Origin: Parasponia andersonii
Lineage: Eukaryota > Streptophyta > Magnoliopsida > Rosales > Cannabaceae
Assembly (NCBI GenBank): GCA_002914805.1
Contig: JXTB01000177.1
Span: forward strand, 584,743 to 648,742
Reading direction: 5' to 3'
Length of the DNA: 64,000 bases
The notes beneath the pieces were generated by a model. The model did not search any database and had not been told where the DNA came from. It saw only the letters and a program-made list of their open reading frames with translations. The position numbers and the translations under genes were made by a program. How positions within the stretch are numbered: position 1 is the first letter of the stretch; each line of letters starts with the position of its first letter. Positions 11,001-21,354 of this stretch are shown piece after piece.

Positions 11001-14000
11001 AAAATATATGTAAGCGAGAGTAATCAGCTGGCTTACTAGTCTATATCTCTATCGGTGTCTTTAGATCAATCGTTGTTGACGGAGCTCGATTGATCACATA
11101 ATAGACGGTTTTGACTACTTCTACCCAAAATGTCTTAGGTAGACTTGCAGCTTTCAACATTACTCTTGTCCTTTCCAATAAGGTTCTGTTCATCTGCTCT
11201 ACCACTCTATTTTGCTAAGGAGTGTATACCGCTATAAAATTGCCTTTTGATACCTTCTTATTGAAAAACGTTATTAAACTCATCGCTTGTATATTCTCTT
11301 CCATTGTCCGTCCTCAAACACTTGAACTTCTCTTCAGATTTAAGCTCTATCTACACTTTGAATATTTTGAAAACTGAAAATATATTTGCCTTCCTCTTGA
11401 TAGGATATACCCAATTTTTCTTGGAGTAATTATCAATAAAAGATATAAAATATCTAGCTTCTCCAAGAGACATTGGCTGTGCTTGCCAAACATCAAAGTA
11501 AACCAAGTCTAGAACTTTCTTACTTTTAGAACTAGATGTATTAAATTTTAATCTATGCTACTTGCTTGTGACACAAAGTTCACAAAAGGGTAAAGATACG
11601 TTTATGAGACTAAGAAGCAACTTCCATTTAGAGAGAATCTTCAAGTTGTGCTCCAACATATGGTCGAGCTTAAAATGCCATATCATCGTTGATTCTTCTC
11701 CAAAATTTGTTGAAGCGACCGATACTTTCACTTCCATCAGTGTATCTCCTTTATGTATGTATAGATTCACTGCGATCTTCTTTGCCTTCATTACTATAAG
11801 TGCCCCCTTTATGATTTCATAATCCCATTCTTGACACGAGTTTTGCAATCAAGGTTATCTAATTATCCCAAAGACAATAGATTCTTCTTTAAGTCCTTCA
11901 CATGTCGCACCTCTTGAGTGCTACGAATAGTGCCATCATATATCTTTATCTTAATAGTACAATCCCGGTGATCTCTAAGGCTTGATCATCATCCATGAAT
12001 ATAGATCCTCTAGAGACAGGTTCATATGCCTGAAACCAATCTCTATAAGAAGTCATGTGTCATGTTACTCTCAAATCTACTAACCAAACATCAGTAAGCT
12101 GTTGTCTTTCCTTAGAAATTATTGGTGCTTTGTTGTAGAGTATTTTTCCATCATTTAAAGTACTTGCCACACTCCCTTAAGTATTTGATAACTCGAGGTC
12201 CTTCTCTCTAGAATCTTTGTTCTTTTTGAGTTGCCAACACTCCCTTTTGATGTGTCCTTTCTTGTCACAGTAATAGCATTTGATATTCTTCTTACTTCTT
12301 GACTTTGATCTACCATGACTCTGACTCCCACTAGGGCCACATTCCATTGATCTCCCTCTCATTATTAAAGCCTCTGCTTATTGTGAACTTGTCGATCTGT
12401 CTTCCTTATTCTTATACCGATTTTCTTCTTCAAGAACAGCGACTGAAAGATCATTGAAAACTAGAGTTGTGGCATTACTGGTGACATTAATGATAAGTTG
12501 ATCATACGAATCAAGTAGACTTTAAAGTAAGATTTCTATACGTTCATTATCCTCTATTTTATACTCCATTATTGTGACCTACGAAATAGAGAGTTGAGAG
12601 TATTGATATGGTCAGTCACCGTTGTTGATTCCGCCATTCGAAGGGTGTAAAGCCTTCTCTTTAAGAAAATTTTGTTGTCCAATAGTTTGGCCTGATACAG
12701 CTTTCTTAGTGTATCCCATATTTTCTTGGCTGATTTCTTCTCTTCAATGCTCGACCGGACTCTATCTGCCAGCGGCAAGTGTAAGTTAGTGACAATATTA
12801 TTATTCATCTCGTCCTACTTTTTATTATCAGAAATCTCAGCAGATCTTTCCCCAATTGCTACTAGGTAATTATTTTTTCTTAAGATTGCCTTTATCTTCA
12901 TTTTTCATAGAGAGAAATTGCTCCTATTGAACTTCTCAATAATGAATTTCGCTGTCATTTTTGTTCACCATGGTTTGTTTAGTTACCATCGTTTCACGGT
13001 ATAAGAATAGTACCGTATACATAAACAGTACTCTAACCAAAAGCTCTAGTACCACTAATAGGAGATCATCTTTGCAAAATCAACAACACACAGCTAAAAT
13101 ATAACTTGAGAAAATTTAGGTAAAATAAAAAAAATAAAGCACATAAAAGATTTAATGTAGAGAGCTCAATTTAAGCTACGTCTACAGATAAAACTGTGAA
13201 GAATTTCACTATGAAAAGTAGGTTACAATTCACTTATCTCTAAGTACAAGAAGAGAACAACAGAACCTCTCTCTTAAAATAGGAGAAAACACTCTCTCTA
13301 AGCAATTTAGGAGAAAACAAGTGAGACACTAAGAAAAATTCCTAGGCTTAAATTCTCTCTTAGAAAGGAAAAGAATTTAGATTGGGATATAAAACAAATA
13401 ATGAAGCCTTCTATATTTATAGAACTTGAAAAGTGGTGTGAACATCACCTTTTACTATTGCTATTATGACTTTTCTTTTCACTATTGCTATTACAGCTGC
13501 CTTTTTTGCTATTGCTATTACAGCTGTTTTTTTCACTATTCTTATTGTTGCTGACTTTTTTACTGTTCCTATTACCGTTGGTTGGTGAGCTGCAATTGTT
13601 AATCTGTTCAATATATAATAATTAAATGTTTGCATTTATATTTTTCTAGTACGAAAATAATGTTAATTTATTATTATTTTTATTATCATTATTAATATTT
13701 TGACTAAGAAACCCAAGGATATAATAAGATAAAGCACTCGCTTGTTATTTTTCCCTTCCAAAATGGATTTTGTAAAGCTCATTCTTGACCAGAATATAGT
13801 ATTCTAACACTCAGTCCAAATTCACATTATTCTTAGTTAAAAGGTCAAAAATATGCTCTAATCAAAGTATATTGACATTTAATCAAATCACAATTTGGAC
13901 TAAACTGCTCATGAAATGTCTTTCGATGAAAAGCTTTTTTAGGAAAATAAGAAGAAGAACAATCTGAAATGCTGCTCATTATAATGAACTGAATTCATAA

Positions 14001-16354
14001 TATTTACGCAGAATATGAGACCGACCCTCTAAGGATCCCAACAAGAAGAAACATGCAAATGGCTTTGAGGTGGCTTGTACAAGGCAGCCAGCCGGGGGAC
14101 TCCTTAGTGTTTTACTTCTCTGGCCATGGCGATAGGCAGGAAGACCAAGACAATGATGAGGTTGATGGCTTTGACGAAACTCTGTGCCCTGTCGATTACG
14201 AGCTATCCGGGAAGATTGTTGACGACGAAATTAATGCCACTATTGTTAGACCACTAACTCAGGGCACAACTCTTCATGCCATTATAGATGCTTGCTATAG
14301 TGGAACCGTGCTTGATCTTCCCTTTGTTTGCAAGATGAACAGGTATTTATATGAGCTTGTATGTTCTTTGATAGCTCAAACATCTTTGTGGGAATTTAAT
14401 TCTCGTTTTAATTGCCTTTTGGGGTTGTATTTATGGAAGAATTTTTTTACTGACATTATTTGCTGTCTCCTTCTCTTTAGTTAGACAAATTTTGATTCAA
14501 AGTATGAGCATATGATTTTTGGCTCTTACAGTTAATCTTTCTAACCTAGTTAAGATGCTCAAATTATCTTCGGATAGCTTTTCTACCAAATCTGCTATAT
14601 TATGTATTTTTCAGCTCTAATATTTAATGGAACTTTCCTTGATCTTCCCTTTGTTTGTAGGATTAACTAACAAGTATTTATTTAACTAATTATACGTTAT
14701 TTGATAGCTCTAGGGATTCATTTTCTATTTAGTCGATTTGCATTTTTCGTTTCAATTGCCTTGGCTATCTTTGAACGTGGCAAATAATTGTTCTTTTTTT
14801 AATTGAAATTATTAGCAGATCATGATGATGTTCTGTTGTGATAGTTGCTAATATAATTAGGATATGCCTTTGTCTTTTCGACAGTTTTATTCTTTATTCT
14901 GAATTCAATAACTTCATTATTTTGTTAAAACGAAAAACGTAAATTAGACTTGTTAATGTTTTACTATTTATATATAATATATCAATGAATATTATGTAAG
15001 TCGTTAATTTGTAATGAATTATAAGCAGAGAATCAGGATGCTACACGTGGAAAGATCAATGGTGTCCGCCATTTTGTAAAGGAACAAGTGGAGGTTTTGC
15101 TGTGTCTATAAGCGCTTGTCGTGATAATCAAACCTCTGTGGAGACTAATGTGAGTAGCTTTCCTCGTAATTGATTTCAAGTTCAACTTAATCGTGATAGT
15201 GTTTACGGGATGCGAGAGCTAGTTGGACGTTACGTTAAGTGAGATATTTCTACTTTTTTATTATGAATATTCGAAAAAGTTCGGTAATCCTGTGTACTCA
15301 AAAAATTTCATAATCATGCACATCTACTTACTATATACATGATCTTATATATTGAGTATTTTATTTGTATAGTAAATCATAAAACCATAACTTTATCTTT
15401 GTACCTTCACATATATAATCTATATCTTAAATTAAAACTTTTATTTCAATATAATTTGAATTACGATGAGACGGAGGATAGCTGTACATAGGTAGCTACC
15501 AACTTACTAGGGATGAGTACATGAAGAATTATTTGGTGCTTTTTCCTTTTCTGTTTGTTCACCCAAAACTAAGTATATCAAAAGTATTGGCATAGTTGAA
15601 TATTGGTTAGTGCAGGCTCTATCAGGAGGAAGCGAATTAACGGGAGCAATGACTTACAGCTTCATACAAGCAGTACAAAACGAACCTGGATTGACATATG
15701 GGCGCCTATTGTATGCAATGCAAAACACAATTCGTGAGGCTCGAACCCGCGGCATACGCCTCCAGGGTCCCCTTGCCTCCCTCGTTAATAAAATTCTTCG
15801 TACAAAATTATCACAGGTATAATCACAAATATATACTATTTTCTCTGTTAATACATTCAGTTCTTTGCCTAATTTCCTGTAGATATGATATTACGTACTT
15901 GTATTGGTTTGTATATATGTCGTGTCTCACGTTCTTTTGGTCAATATAAGGATGCTCTTGAAGAAGGATATATGCTCTTGTGTAGAAGTTTTCGGAAAAT
16001 ATGAAGCGTAAAGGCAAAAATAAAAATAGTTTGATAGTGCCAACTATGACATTGGATGCAATCCGGAGATGTGTTCCAACAATATAATGAAAAATCAATA
16101 AAAATCTAATAGTTGAAAAAAATCATCCACGACACGGTTGAATCAAACTACAAAATTATATAAAATACACGAAGAATCTACACTAAAATGTATTCTTCTT
16201 AACGTTTATTCAATGAATCTTTTCTTGATACTGCTCGTTTACGAGAAATTGACTAAGCTTTCTCATACACGGTTTACACGCTTGTCAAATGCAGGTGCCT
16301 CAATTGTCGTCGTCTGAGAAATTTGACATTTACTCGAAGCCTTTTGTGTTGTAG
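7599..16354 (+). CDS. Type I metacaspase with LSD1-type zinc finger (five exons)
   Basis: Joined exons 7599-8088, 14012-14342, 15029-15149, 15616-15816 and 16295-16354 give 1203 nt, 400 residues plus TAG, all with GT-AG introns in consistent phase. Residues 8-29 form an LSD1-like zinc finger (Cys8, Cys11, Cys26, Cys29). A flexible prodomain follows, then the p20-like domain from about residue 115 (AVVCGVSYRGQ). Catalytic His202 lies in YFSGHGD and catalytic Cys258 in IIDACYSG; the 56-residue spacing fits the family. The p10-like part holds GAMTYSFIQA and ends SEKFDIYSKPFVL. Type I metacaspases are Ca-dependent, Arg/Lys-specific cysteine proteases linked to cell-death and protein-aggregate control in the cytosol. 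The closest match in mind is the Arabidopsis MC1-MC3 group; I cannot say which. The residues after the catalytic His-Gly are Asp-Arg where Ser-Gln is common. Intron 1 is enlarged by a copia element, but no exon is damaged. Confidence 0.93.
8399..8955 (-). repeat. Left (3') LTR of the intronic copia element
   Basis: It matches 13056-13613 along its whole length. On the minus strand it begins TGTTGAAC; the flanking minus-strand AAGTAGGAGAA (8956-8966) is a fitting polypurine tract. A reverse-strand TATAAATA is at 8759-8766. Between about 8797 and 8920 lie four imperfect ~30 bp tandem units around CTATTACGGCTG. Confidence 0.85.
9080..9480 (-). pseudogene. Copia RNase H remnant
   Basis: Minus-strand translation shows TTEVEYMAAT followed by a stop where ATQA is expected, and SKEA beyond it, the RNase H signature of copia elements. 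It lies just before the left LTR and polypurine tract, the expected place. Broken by stops. Confidence 0.7.
9850..10400 (-). pseudogene. Copia reverse transcriptase remnant
   Basis: The longest intact piece (9853-10260) carries CKLNKSLYGLKHMLRYWY and LLHVDDILVAD, so the catalytic box is HVDD where YVDD is usual. Upstream pol sequence on the minus strand (to about 10400) continues the RT domain but is out of frame. Confidence 0.82.
10930..11850 (-). pseudogene. Copia integrase remnant
   Basis: 11558-11848 shows the pre-integrase region (IWHFKLDHMLEHNLKIL, then LCVTSK). About 11090-11220 reads QMNRTLLERTRVMLKAASLP followed by FWVEVVK, the integrase segment holding the catalytic Glu, on the minus strand. 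Stops and frame shifts separate the pieces. Confidence 0.8.
12100..12960 (-). pseudogene. Copia gag remnant with CCHC zinc knuckle
   Basis: Minus-strand reading frames give a UBN2-type gag segment (12569-12808: LPLADRVRSSIEEKKSAKKI, then WDTLRKLYQ) and a CCHC knuckle CYYCDKKGHIKREC near 12240-12275. Frames change between segments and stops interrupt them, so the nucleocapsid protein is not encoded intact. Confidence 0.8.
13043..13054 (-). other. Primer-binding site of the intronic copia element
   Basis: On the minus strand it reads TGGTACTAGAGC, two substitutions from TGGTATCAGAGC, the usual initiator-Met tRNA site of plant copia elements. It lies one base inside the 5' LTR, which fixes the LTR boundary. 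Confidence 0.75.
13056..13613 (-). repeat. Right (5') LTR of the intronic copia element
   Basis: This is the partner of 8399-8955. A TATAAATA on the minus strand at 13414-13421 sits at the same place as in the other LTR, and the ~30 bp units recur at about 13450-13575. The terminal CAACA of the other copy reads CAATA here, so the outer end has mutated. Confidence 0.83.
14012..14342 (+). CDS. Metacaspase exon 2 (catalytic His and Cys)
   Basis: The acceptor is ACGCAG at 14006-14011. The exon completes codon 164 and runs through RIPTRRNMQMALRWLVQG, the His202 motif SGHGD, the acidic stretch DNDEVDGFDETLCP and the Cys258 motif DACYSGTVLDLPF, ending AACAG before GTATTT. Both members of the catalytic dyad are on this exon. 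Confidence 0.93.
14615..14765 (+). repeat. Decayed partial duplicate of exon 2 end inside intron 2
   Basis: The string CTTGATCTTCCCTTTGTTTG at 14311-14330 (exon 2) recurs exactly at 14638-14657, 327 bp downstream. Similarity continues into the intron: TATTTAT..., TTTGATAGCTC and TTTTAATTGCCTT in the first copy match TATTTAT, TTTGATAGCTC and TTTCAATTGCCTT in the second. The second copy is frame-broken and lacks the exon-2 donor context. Confidence 0.7.
15029..15149 (+). CDS. Metacaspase exon 3
   Basis: The acceptor is TAAGCAG ending at 15028; the exon completes the Arg codon begun by AG of exon 2 and encodes ESGCYTWKDQWCP then GTSGGFAVSISACRDNQTS, ending AAT before GTGAGT. Intron 2 (14343-15028, 686 bp) and intron 3 (15150-15615, 466 bp) flank it. 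The choice of acceptor is fixed by frame and by similarity to the metacaspase consensus. Confidence 0.9.
15616..15816 (+). CDS. Metacaspase exon 4
   Basis: The acceptor is TAGTGCAG. 67 codons in phase 0 include ELTGAMTYSFIQAVQNEPG and TYGRLLYAMQNTIREAR, the p10-like part of the domain, ending TCACAG before GTATAA. Reading through the donor would stop after one codon. Confidence 0.92.
16295..16354 (+). CDS. Metacaspase exon 5 (C-terminal 19 residues)
   Basis: This exon is too short for ordinary ORF calling. After acceptor AATGCAG at 16294 the sequence reads VPQLSSSEKFDIYSKPFVL and TAG, which is the conserved C-terminal tail of type I metacaspases. Intron 4 is 15817-16294 (478 bp). Confidence 0.92.
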   Translation: MPQLSSSEKFDIYSKPFVL

Positions 16355-16549
16355 TACTTACTATATTGCCTGAACTCTTTATTCTGAAGTAGACTAAATT
16401 AAGTTCGAAACTTCATGTGGATAACAACCTTAAGACTGTGTTAATATATGTCTATATATTATACGTTTGTATGTAATATAATATACACAATTATTTTATC
16501 ATTATTATAATTTTTTTAAAGGTCTAGGACATCGTTTATTGCTGAGTAA
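16355..16549 (+). other. Metacaspase 3' flank and likely 3' UTR
   Basis: AT-rich, with AATATAATATA near 16470-16485 as a possible polyadenylation signal. A sense gypsy LTR begins roughly 150-200 bp after the stop codon. Confidence 0.35.
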
Positions 16550-17540
16550 AAGAGTTGCGATAAAAATCCAAATATTTCGAGGGTATTCTAGTAACTTTTG
16601 CATAAAAGATTTGAAAAAAATTAAAACAAAATATAACATTTTATATAAATTATGGAACTCACTTTTGGTTTTAAATATAACACTAGTCTTTTCTTTCTCT
16701 CCCACAATGACAATCTCTCTCTCTGTTTTTCTTTTTCCTGTTTAATTTTCATTTTCTTTTTTCGTCCTTTTTCTTCTTTTTCCTTCTTCCTAAGCTCTCA
16801 ATTAATGCCAGCCACCACCAATCACCACTATAGACAGTAAGCTTAAGCCTCCCTAAATTGGCGCTGACCCTCCTCAGCTACTAGCGTTTAGCAAATCAAC
16901 TCTCATAAGTTGATTTCTTAGTTTCTAGCTCGTTTTGCAAATTAATTTTATGGCATTTTTATAATTATTGTTGTGAAGTTGTTCTTATAGCCGTAAAAAT
17001 TATATGCGATGAAAGTAGAGATTGAATCATAAATAAATATGGTAGTTTAGTATTGAATTGATGTTCAGTTTGAGAGAAACGATGAATTGAAAAATGTGGT
17101 ATATTTCTAATGTGAAACAAAACGTGGTATTCTTAGAAACGTAAATAATGTTGGGTTGAAAATTTGTTACTATTGAGATTGGGCTTTAGGTTTATGTTAG
17201 AAAAGTGTTATTTTCTGAAATATTTATACAAAAATAACATTTTTACGAATAATCAGAAAATTTGATATTTTTTCAAATATTTTTTAAAATAATATTTTCC
17301 TAAATAGTTCTGTGCTAATGATATTTTCTAAAATATTTTCAGAAAAATAGAATTTTATAAATATTCAGTAAAGATGATATTTTCTAAATACTTTAGAAAA
17401 GTAGTATTTTTGTAACTTTTGGGAATTAAGGACAATTAATACTCGGGATCTCAACAAGTTTTGACGTCAAATTTGAATTTAGTGAGATTGATAAACGAGT
17501 ATTAATATATAACATCAGTATGTTTCGAAATATGATTTGT

Positions 17541-17840
17541 CGAGGGCCAGAGATGTAGGCAAACCGTCGTATTTGTCGGACCTCGTAAAAATCGAGTTTG
17601 TACTTTCTCTATCCCTATACTCTTTACTCTATTACAAACTATTTAATTAAGTATTTAATATTTAGTGTACTTAATATACTTGCTATTATTACTATATGTT
17701 TCGGCATTATTGTTGATTTAGCTAAAAAGTTTTAAAATAGTGGTATATACTTTTGAATAGTTAAAAAGTTTGCTAAAACGTTTTAAAATCCAATTCACCC
17801 CTCTCTTGGGTTGTCAATCTTAGGCTAACAACAGTTAACA
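17541..17840 (+). repeat. Truncated 5' LTR of the SIRE-like element
   Basis: It starts at CGAGGGCCAGAGATGTAGG and ends GTTAACA, matching the last 300 bp of the 3' LTR with few changes. The upstream 1.4 kb of the LTR is gone. Confidence 0.8.
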
Positions 17841-17854
17841 ATTGGTATCAGAGC

Positions 17855-18570
17855 TTGGTACTCAATTTTAAAAGACTTAACCATCTTGAGATAGCAAACC
17901 CAAATAATTTTCAAAACTTTTCATATGAGGGGTATTTAACTACTAGACGACCATTTTTTAATGAAACCGATTATAATTATTGGAAAAATAGGATGCTTAC
18001 ATATCTACAATCTTTAGATTTTGATTTATGGCATATTGTTACTAAAGGTCCATTTATTTTTAAGAAAAAGGTTGATGATAAATTTGTTGATAAAGAAATT
18101 GATGAATATGATGTAAATGATAAAATTACAATTTCAAAAAACAGTAGAGCTATGCATATTTTGATTTATGGTATGGATAGACATATTTTTAATAATGTTA
18201 AAAAAGCTACAAATGCTCATGAAATGCGGAATATACTTGAAGTATTGTATTAAGGCAAAATTCTATGAAAGAGACGAAAATAAATATTCTTACACGTCAA
18301 TATGAATTATTCAAAATGCATAAAGATGAGACCATTGCTCAAATGTTTACTAGATTCACTATTATTATTAACTCTCTTAATACTCTTGGAAAATCATTCT
18401 CTAACATAGATTTGGTAAATAAAGTGCTTAGGAGTCTTCCTAAAGCGTATCTAAGCAAAGTGGTGGCAATTCAAGAAGCTAGAGATCTCACCAAACTTCC
18501 TCTAGAAAAACTCACGGGTTCGCTCATGACACATGAGATCTTGATGAAAGAAAGTAACAAAGGAGATTAA
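17855..18570 (+). pseudogene. SIRE-like copia gag, frameshifted
   Basis: Frame 17855-18253 carries RRPFFNETDYNYWKNRMLTY and LDFDLWHIVTKGPF, the N-terminal gag signature of SIRE-type elements. A stop and frame change near 18250 separate it from 18265-18570, which reads ILTRQYELFKMHKDETIAQM and VNKVLRSLPKAYLSKV (UBN2-type gag). No ATG precedes the conserved start, so the initiator is lost. Confidence 0.8.
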
Positions 18571-18616
18571 GAAGACAACATGTGTTTCATGGCAATAGAA
18601 AATGAGGTAAGCTCAC

Positions 18617-18877
18617 TTGAACCTAAAAGTTAATTTTTATATTATTAGTGATACTAGTAGTGAGTTTAGTGATAGTGATTGTGATTTGTCATATAAAAAC
18701 TTGTTGAGTTATTTCAATGATTTACACAAATATTATGAAAAACTCATTTTCAAGAACAATGTTCTCAAAAAGGAAATTTTTAGTTTGTCAAAAATAGTTG
18801 AAGAGTTTACTAAAGGAAAGAAAGTGAAATTGCCTTGTAGTACTTGTGATATTTTGTCAAAAGAAACGCTTCCTTAA
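18617..18877 (+). pseudogene. SIRE-like gag C-terminal coiled-coil remnant
   Basis: 86 codons rich in Lys, Glu, Ser and Leu, with FKNNVLKKEIFSLSKIVEEF, a likely coiled coil that follows the gag core in SIRE elements. The CCHC knuckle normally near here is not seen. Confidence 0.55.
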
Positions 18878-18929
18878 ATGACAAGATTTGTGTTTTTGAT
18901 AAAAGAGGTATTGGGTACAAATGAGAGTA

Positions 18930-19530
18930 TATCTTTTGATTAAAAAAAATATTTATTGCTTTTGGCATTTAAGATTTGGACATACTAGTATGATTACATT
19001 TTCAAAACTTTAGTAAAGGAATCTTGTTATGGCTTACCTAGTCTAATTTTTTTTTTTTTAAATGACAAGATTTATAAAACATGTCACTTTAGAAATTATG
19101 TTCATGGTTTTTTTGAAAAATATTATGCTTTTGAATTAATTGATAATGTTTCAAAAAGATTTACATGATTTTTTTTTTAGTTTCAAAATGGCCTTATTTA
19201 TGTCAAATGAAAATATTTTACTAAAATATTTTTAGGCCAAAATCGTCAACACTATCTGTTGTATTTTAAACCGTGTGTTGATTAAATTTATTTTGAATAA
19301 AATATTATTATGAGTTTTGAAATAATCAAAAGCCCAATATTAGATATTTTTAGAATCTTTGGATACAAATATTTTTTTTAAACACCAAAGGGAATTTGAA
19401 ATTTTTGATTCAAAATCCAATATTGGAACTTTTCCTAGTCACTTTACTACTATTTATGCATAAAGAGAGTTTTTCAACAAAGGAACTAAGTAGTAGATAT
19501 ATCTATGCATGTGACATTTAATGAAACTAA
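18930..19530 (+). pseudogene. Integrase remnants of the SIRE-like element
   Basis: Around 18955-19020 a frame reads YCFWHLRFGHTSM, the pre-integrase HLRxGH motif. Around 19325-19460 fragments such as IFGYKYFFLNTKG match the C-terminal side of copia integrase. The catalytic core between them and all of reverse transcriptase are missing. Confidence 0.6.
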
Positions 19531-19539
19531 CGACTTCTT

Positions 19540-21339
19540 CAAGGAGAAAAGCATAGATAATGTTGTTGTAGGTATGGTATTATGCTTGAATGATTGGATC
19601 CTAATGAAAAATTAAAGATGATGATTGAGTCCAACCTCAACATAAAGAAGATAAAGAGCTTTTAGAAGGATGGTATGAATGATTTTATTTGATTTATAAA
19701 TTGCTCATATATGATTCAAATTGCTTACACAATGCATATTGCTTAAACTCTTATATTTATGCAAATACTTGATAGTTTTTATATGATAAACACTATGCAT
19801 AATTAATTGAATTATTTTATTTATATTGGTATTGTATTTGAAATCAAAATGATACATTACTTGAATTCAATGTTTATACTATGTAACTTTATCATTTTGC
19901 ATTTTTACGCATAATTATTTTATAGGAACATTTTTTTTTTATGAATATCACATATAAGATTCTCATTAGCTTTTCAAACATGTTTTGTTATATTTTATCT
20001 TTTCTGAACGTCTATTTTTTATGGTTATTTAAATTTAGATAACATATCATGTTTGGATTCGATACTTGTTAGTAGTTGCTTATTCGTGTTTTTACTTTAT
20101 ATTTGTTAATCAGTATCAATCTTATCCTTCATGTTTATGCAATTTTTTAATGAAATCAAAAGGAGAAGAAAAATTTGTTTTTGATTTAAATTATTTCAAT
20201 TGGTATCAAGTTAGTCTAAAAATGTGTTTTTGATTTAAATTATTTCAATTGGTATCAAGTTAGTCATTTTATCTTTGATTTATTACTTTACTTGGTATCA
20301 ACTTGGTATAATTTTTCAAAATACAATTTATATCTTTTGGCATAGTTTTAATTGGTGTCAAACTTGGTTATTATGTTTCTTCAAATATAATTGATAATTA
20401 TTTTCAAAAATAATTGGTATCTATAATTGATGTCTCTCATATATGATTGATTTTTTTTTTTACTTTGACTATTGATATTTTGATCTTGATTCATATATTG
20501 AGGAAGAGCACATTTATGATTTGTTTGTGCTAAATTCGTCATAATCATTTTTCCATGAATTTTATGCTCTCTATAATTTGATGAAAATGAAAGAAAGGAA
20601 ATTATTTTACTATTGTGTTTTAATAACTTTGAATTTCTCCTCTATACTTTGTGATGATTACACTTGGAGAAATATATTATCAACAAGTGAAATATTTAAA
20701 GCTTTCGTGATCTTGATTTAATGAAACTTCTTTACATATAATATGCTATGCTTCTCTTACTCTTTGGCTTCATATTGTTGTTCACTCTTATGTTTGACAT
20801 TGTTATTCTTACTTTGAAGATTGTTAAATCCTAGCTTCTTCCATATTTTCTTATTGCTTAACTTGTCATATTCTTTTTTACATAGAGAGAAAATTATTTG
20901 AGTATTACTGTTTTATATATTATTATCATGAATTCAAATGGAGAAAGTAGAATGGTGAATTCATATGGGAAGAATCTTATTTTAAAGATAAATTAGTTTT
21001 TATGCAATATCTAATTTGATATTTATCTCTATCTTTTTAATGATGTCAAAAGGGAGAGAATAATGTTGATTTATGAATATGAAGAGAAAAGCTTCATTTA
21101 TGAGTGTGTATAGTTTAAGGGAGAGAACTTTTTTTAGCATACATTTCTAATTTTCTCACAACATGCTTATGATGCTTAATTGAGTTAAAAAGGGGGAACA
21201 AGTCCTTTTAACTTTTTCAAGCATATTTTGAGGTGGAGCTTAAAATATGGTAAAGGTTAAGGTAAACTTGTCAAATTTTATATTTTCATAACCTTATTAC
21301 AAATTTTATTTTATCTCATAAATCAATATTTGTCATCAT
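19540..21339 (+). other. AT-rich 3' region of the SIRE-like element
   Basis: No ORF of note. The string AATTGGTATCAAGTTAGT and variants recur, including two copies of a 49-bp unit at about 20176-20265. It ends at the polypurine tract at 21340. SIRE elements are known to carry a long region between pol and the 3' LTR. Confidence 0.5.
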
Positions 21340-21354
21340 AAAAAAGGGGGAGAT

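Larger units (their letters stand above)
8399..13613 (-). mobile_element. Ty1/copia retrotransposon in metacaspase intron 1 (Tork/Tnt1-like)
   Basis: Two LTRs of about 557 bp (8399-8955 and 13056-13613), a tRNA-Met-type PBS inside the right LTR and a purine tract inside the left one define a complete 5.2 kb minus-strand element. Read on the minus strand the order is gag, zinc knuckle, integrase, reverse transcriptase, RNase H, as in Ty1/copia. Every domain carries stops or frameshifts, so it cannot encode a working polyprotein. The LTRs differ at many sites (roughly one in five by eye), so the insertion is old. I could not find a convincing target duplication. Confidence 0.87.
8089..14011 (+). 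other. Metacaspase intron 1, expanded by a nested copia element
   Basis: Donor GTAAGG at 8089, acceptor ACGCAG ending at 14011, 5923 bp. Native intron sequence is about 310 bp on the left (8089-8398) and about 400 bp on the right (13614-14011); the rest is an antisense Ty1/copia element. Splicing across it restores codon 164 (Glu) and the metacaspase consensus, so the intron must be removed whole for function. Confidence 0.88.
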
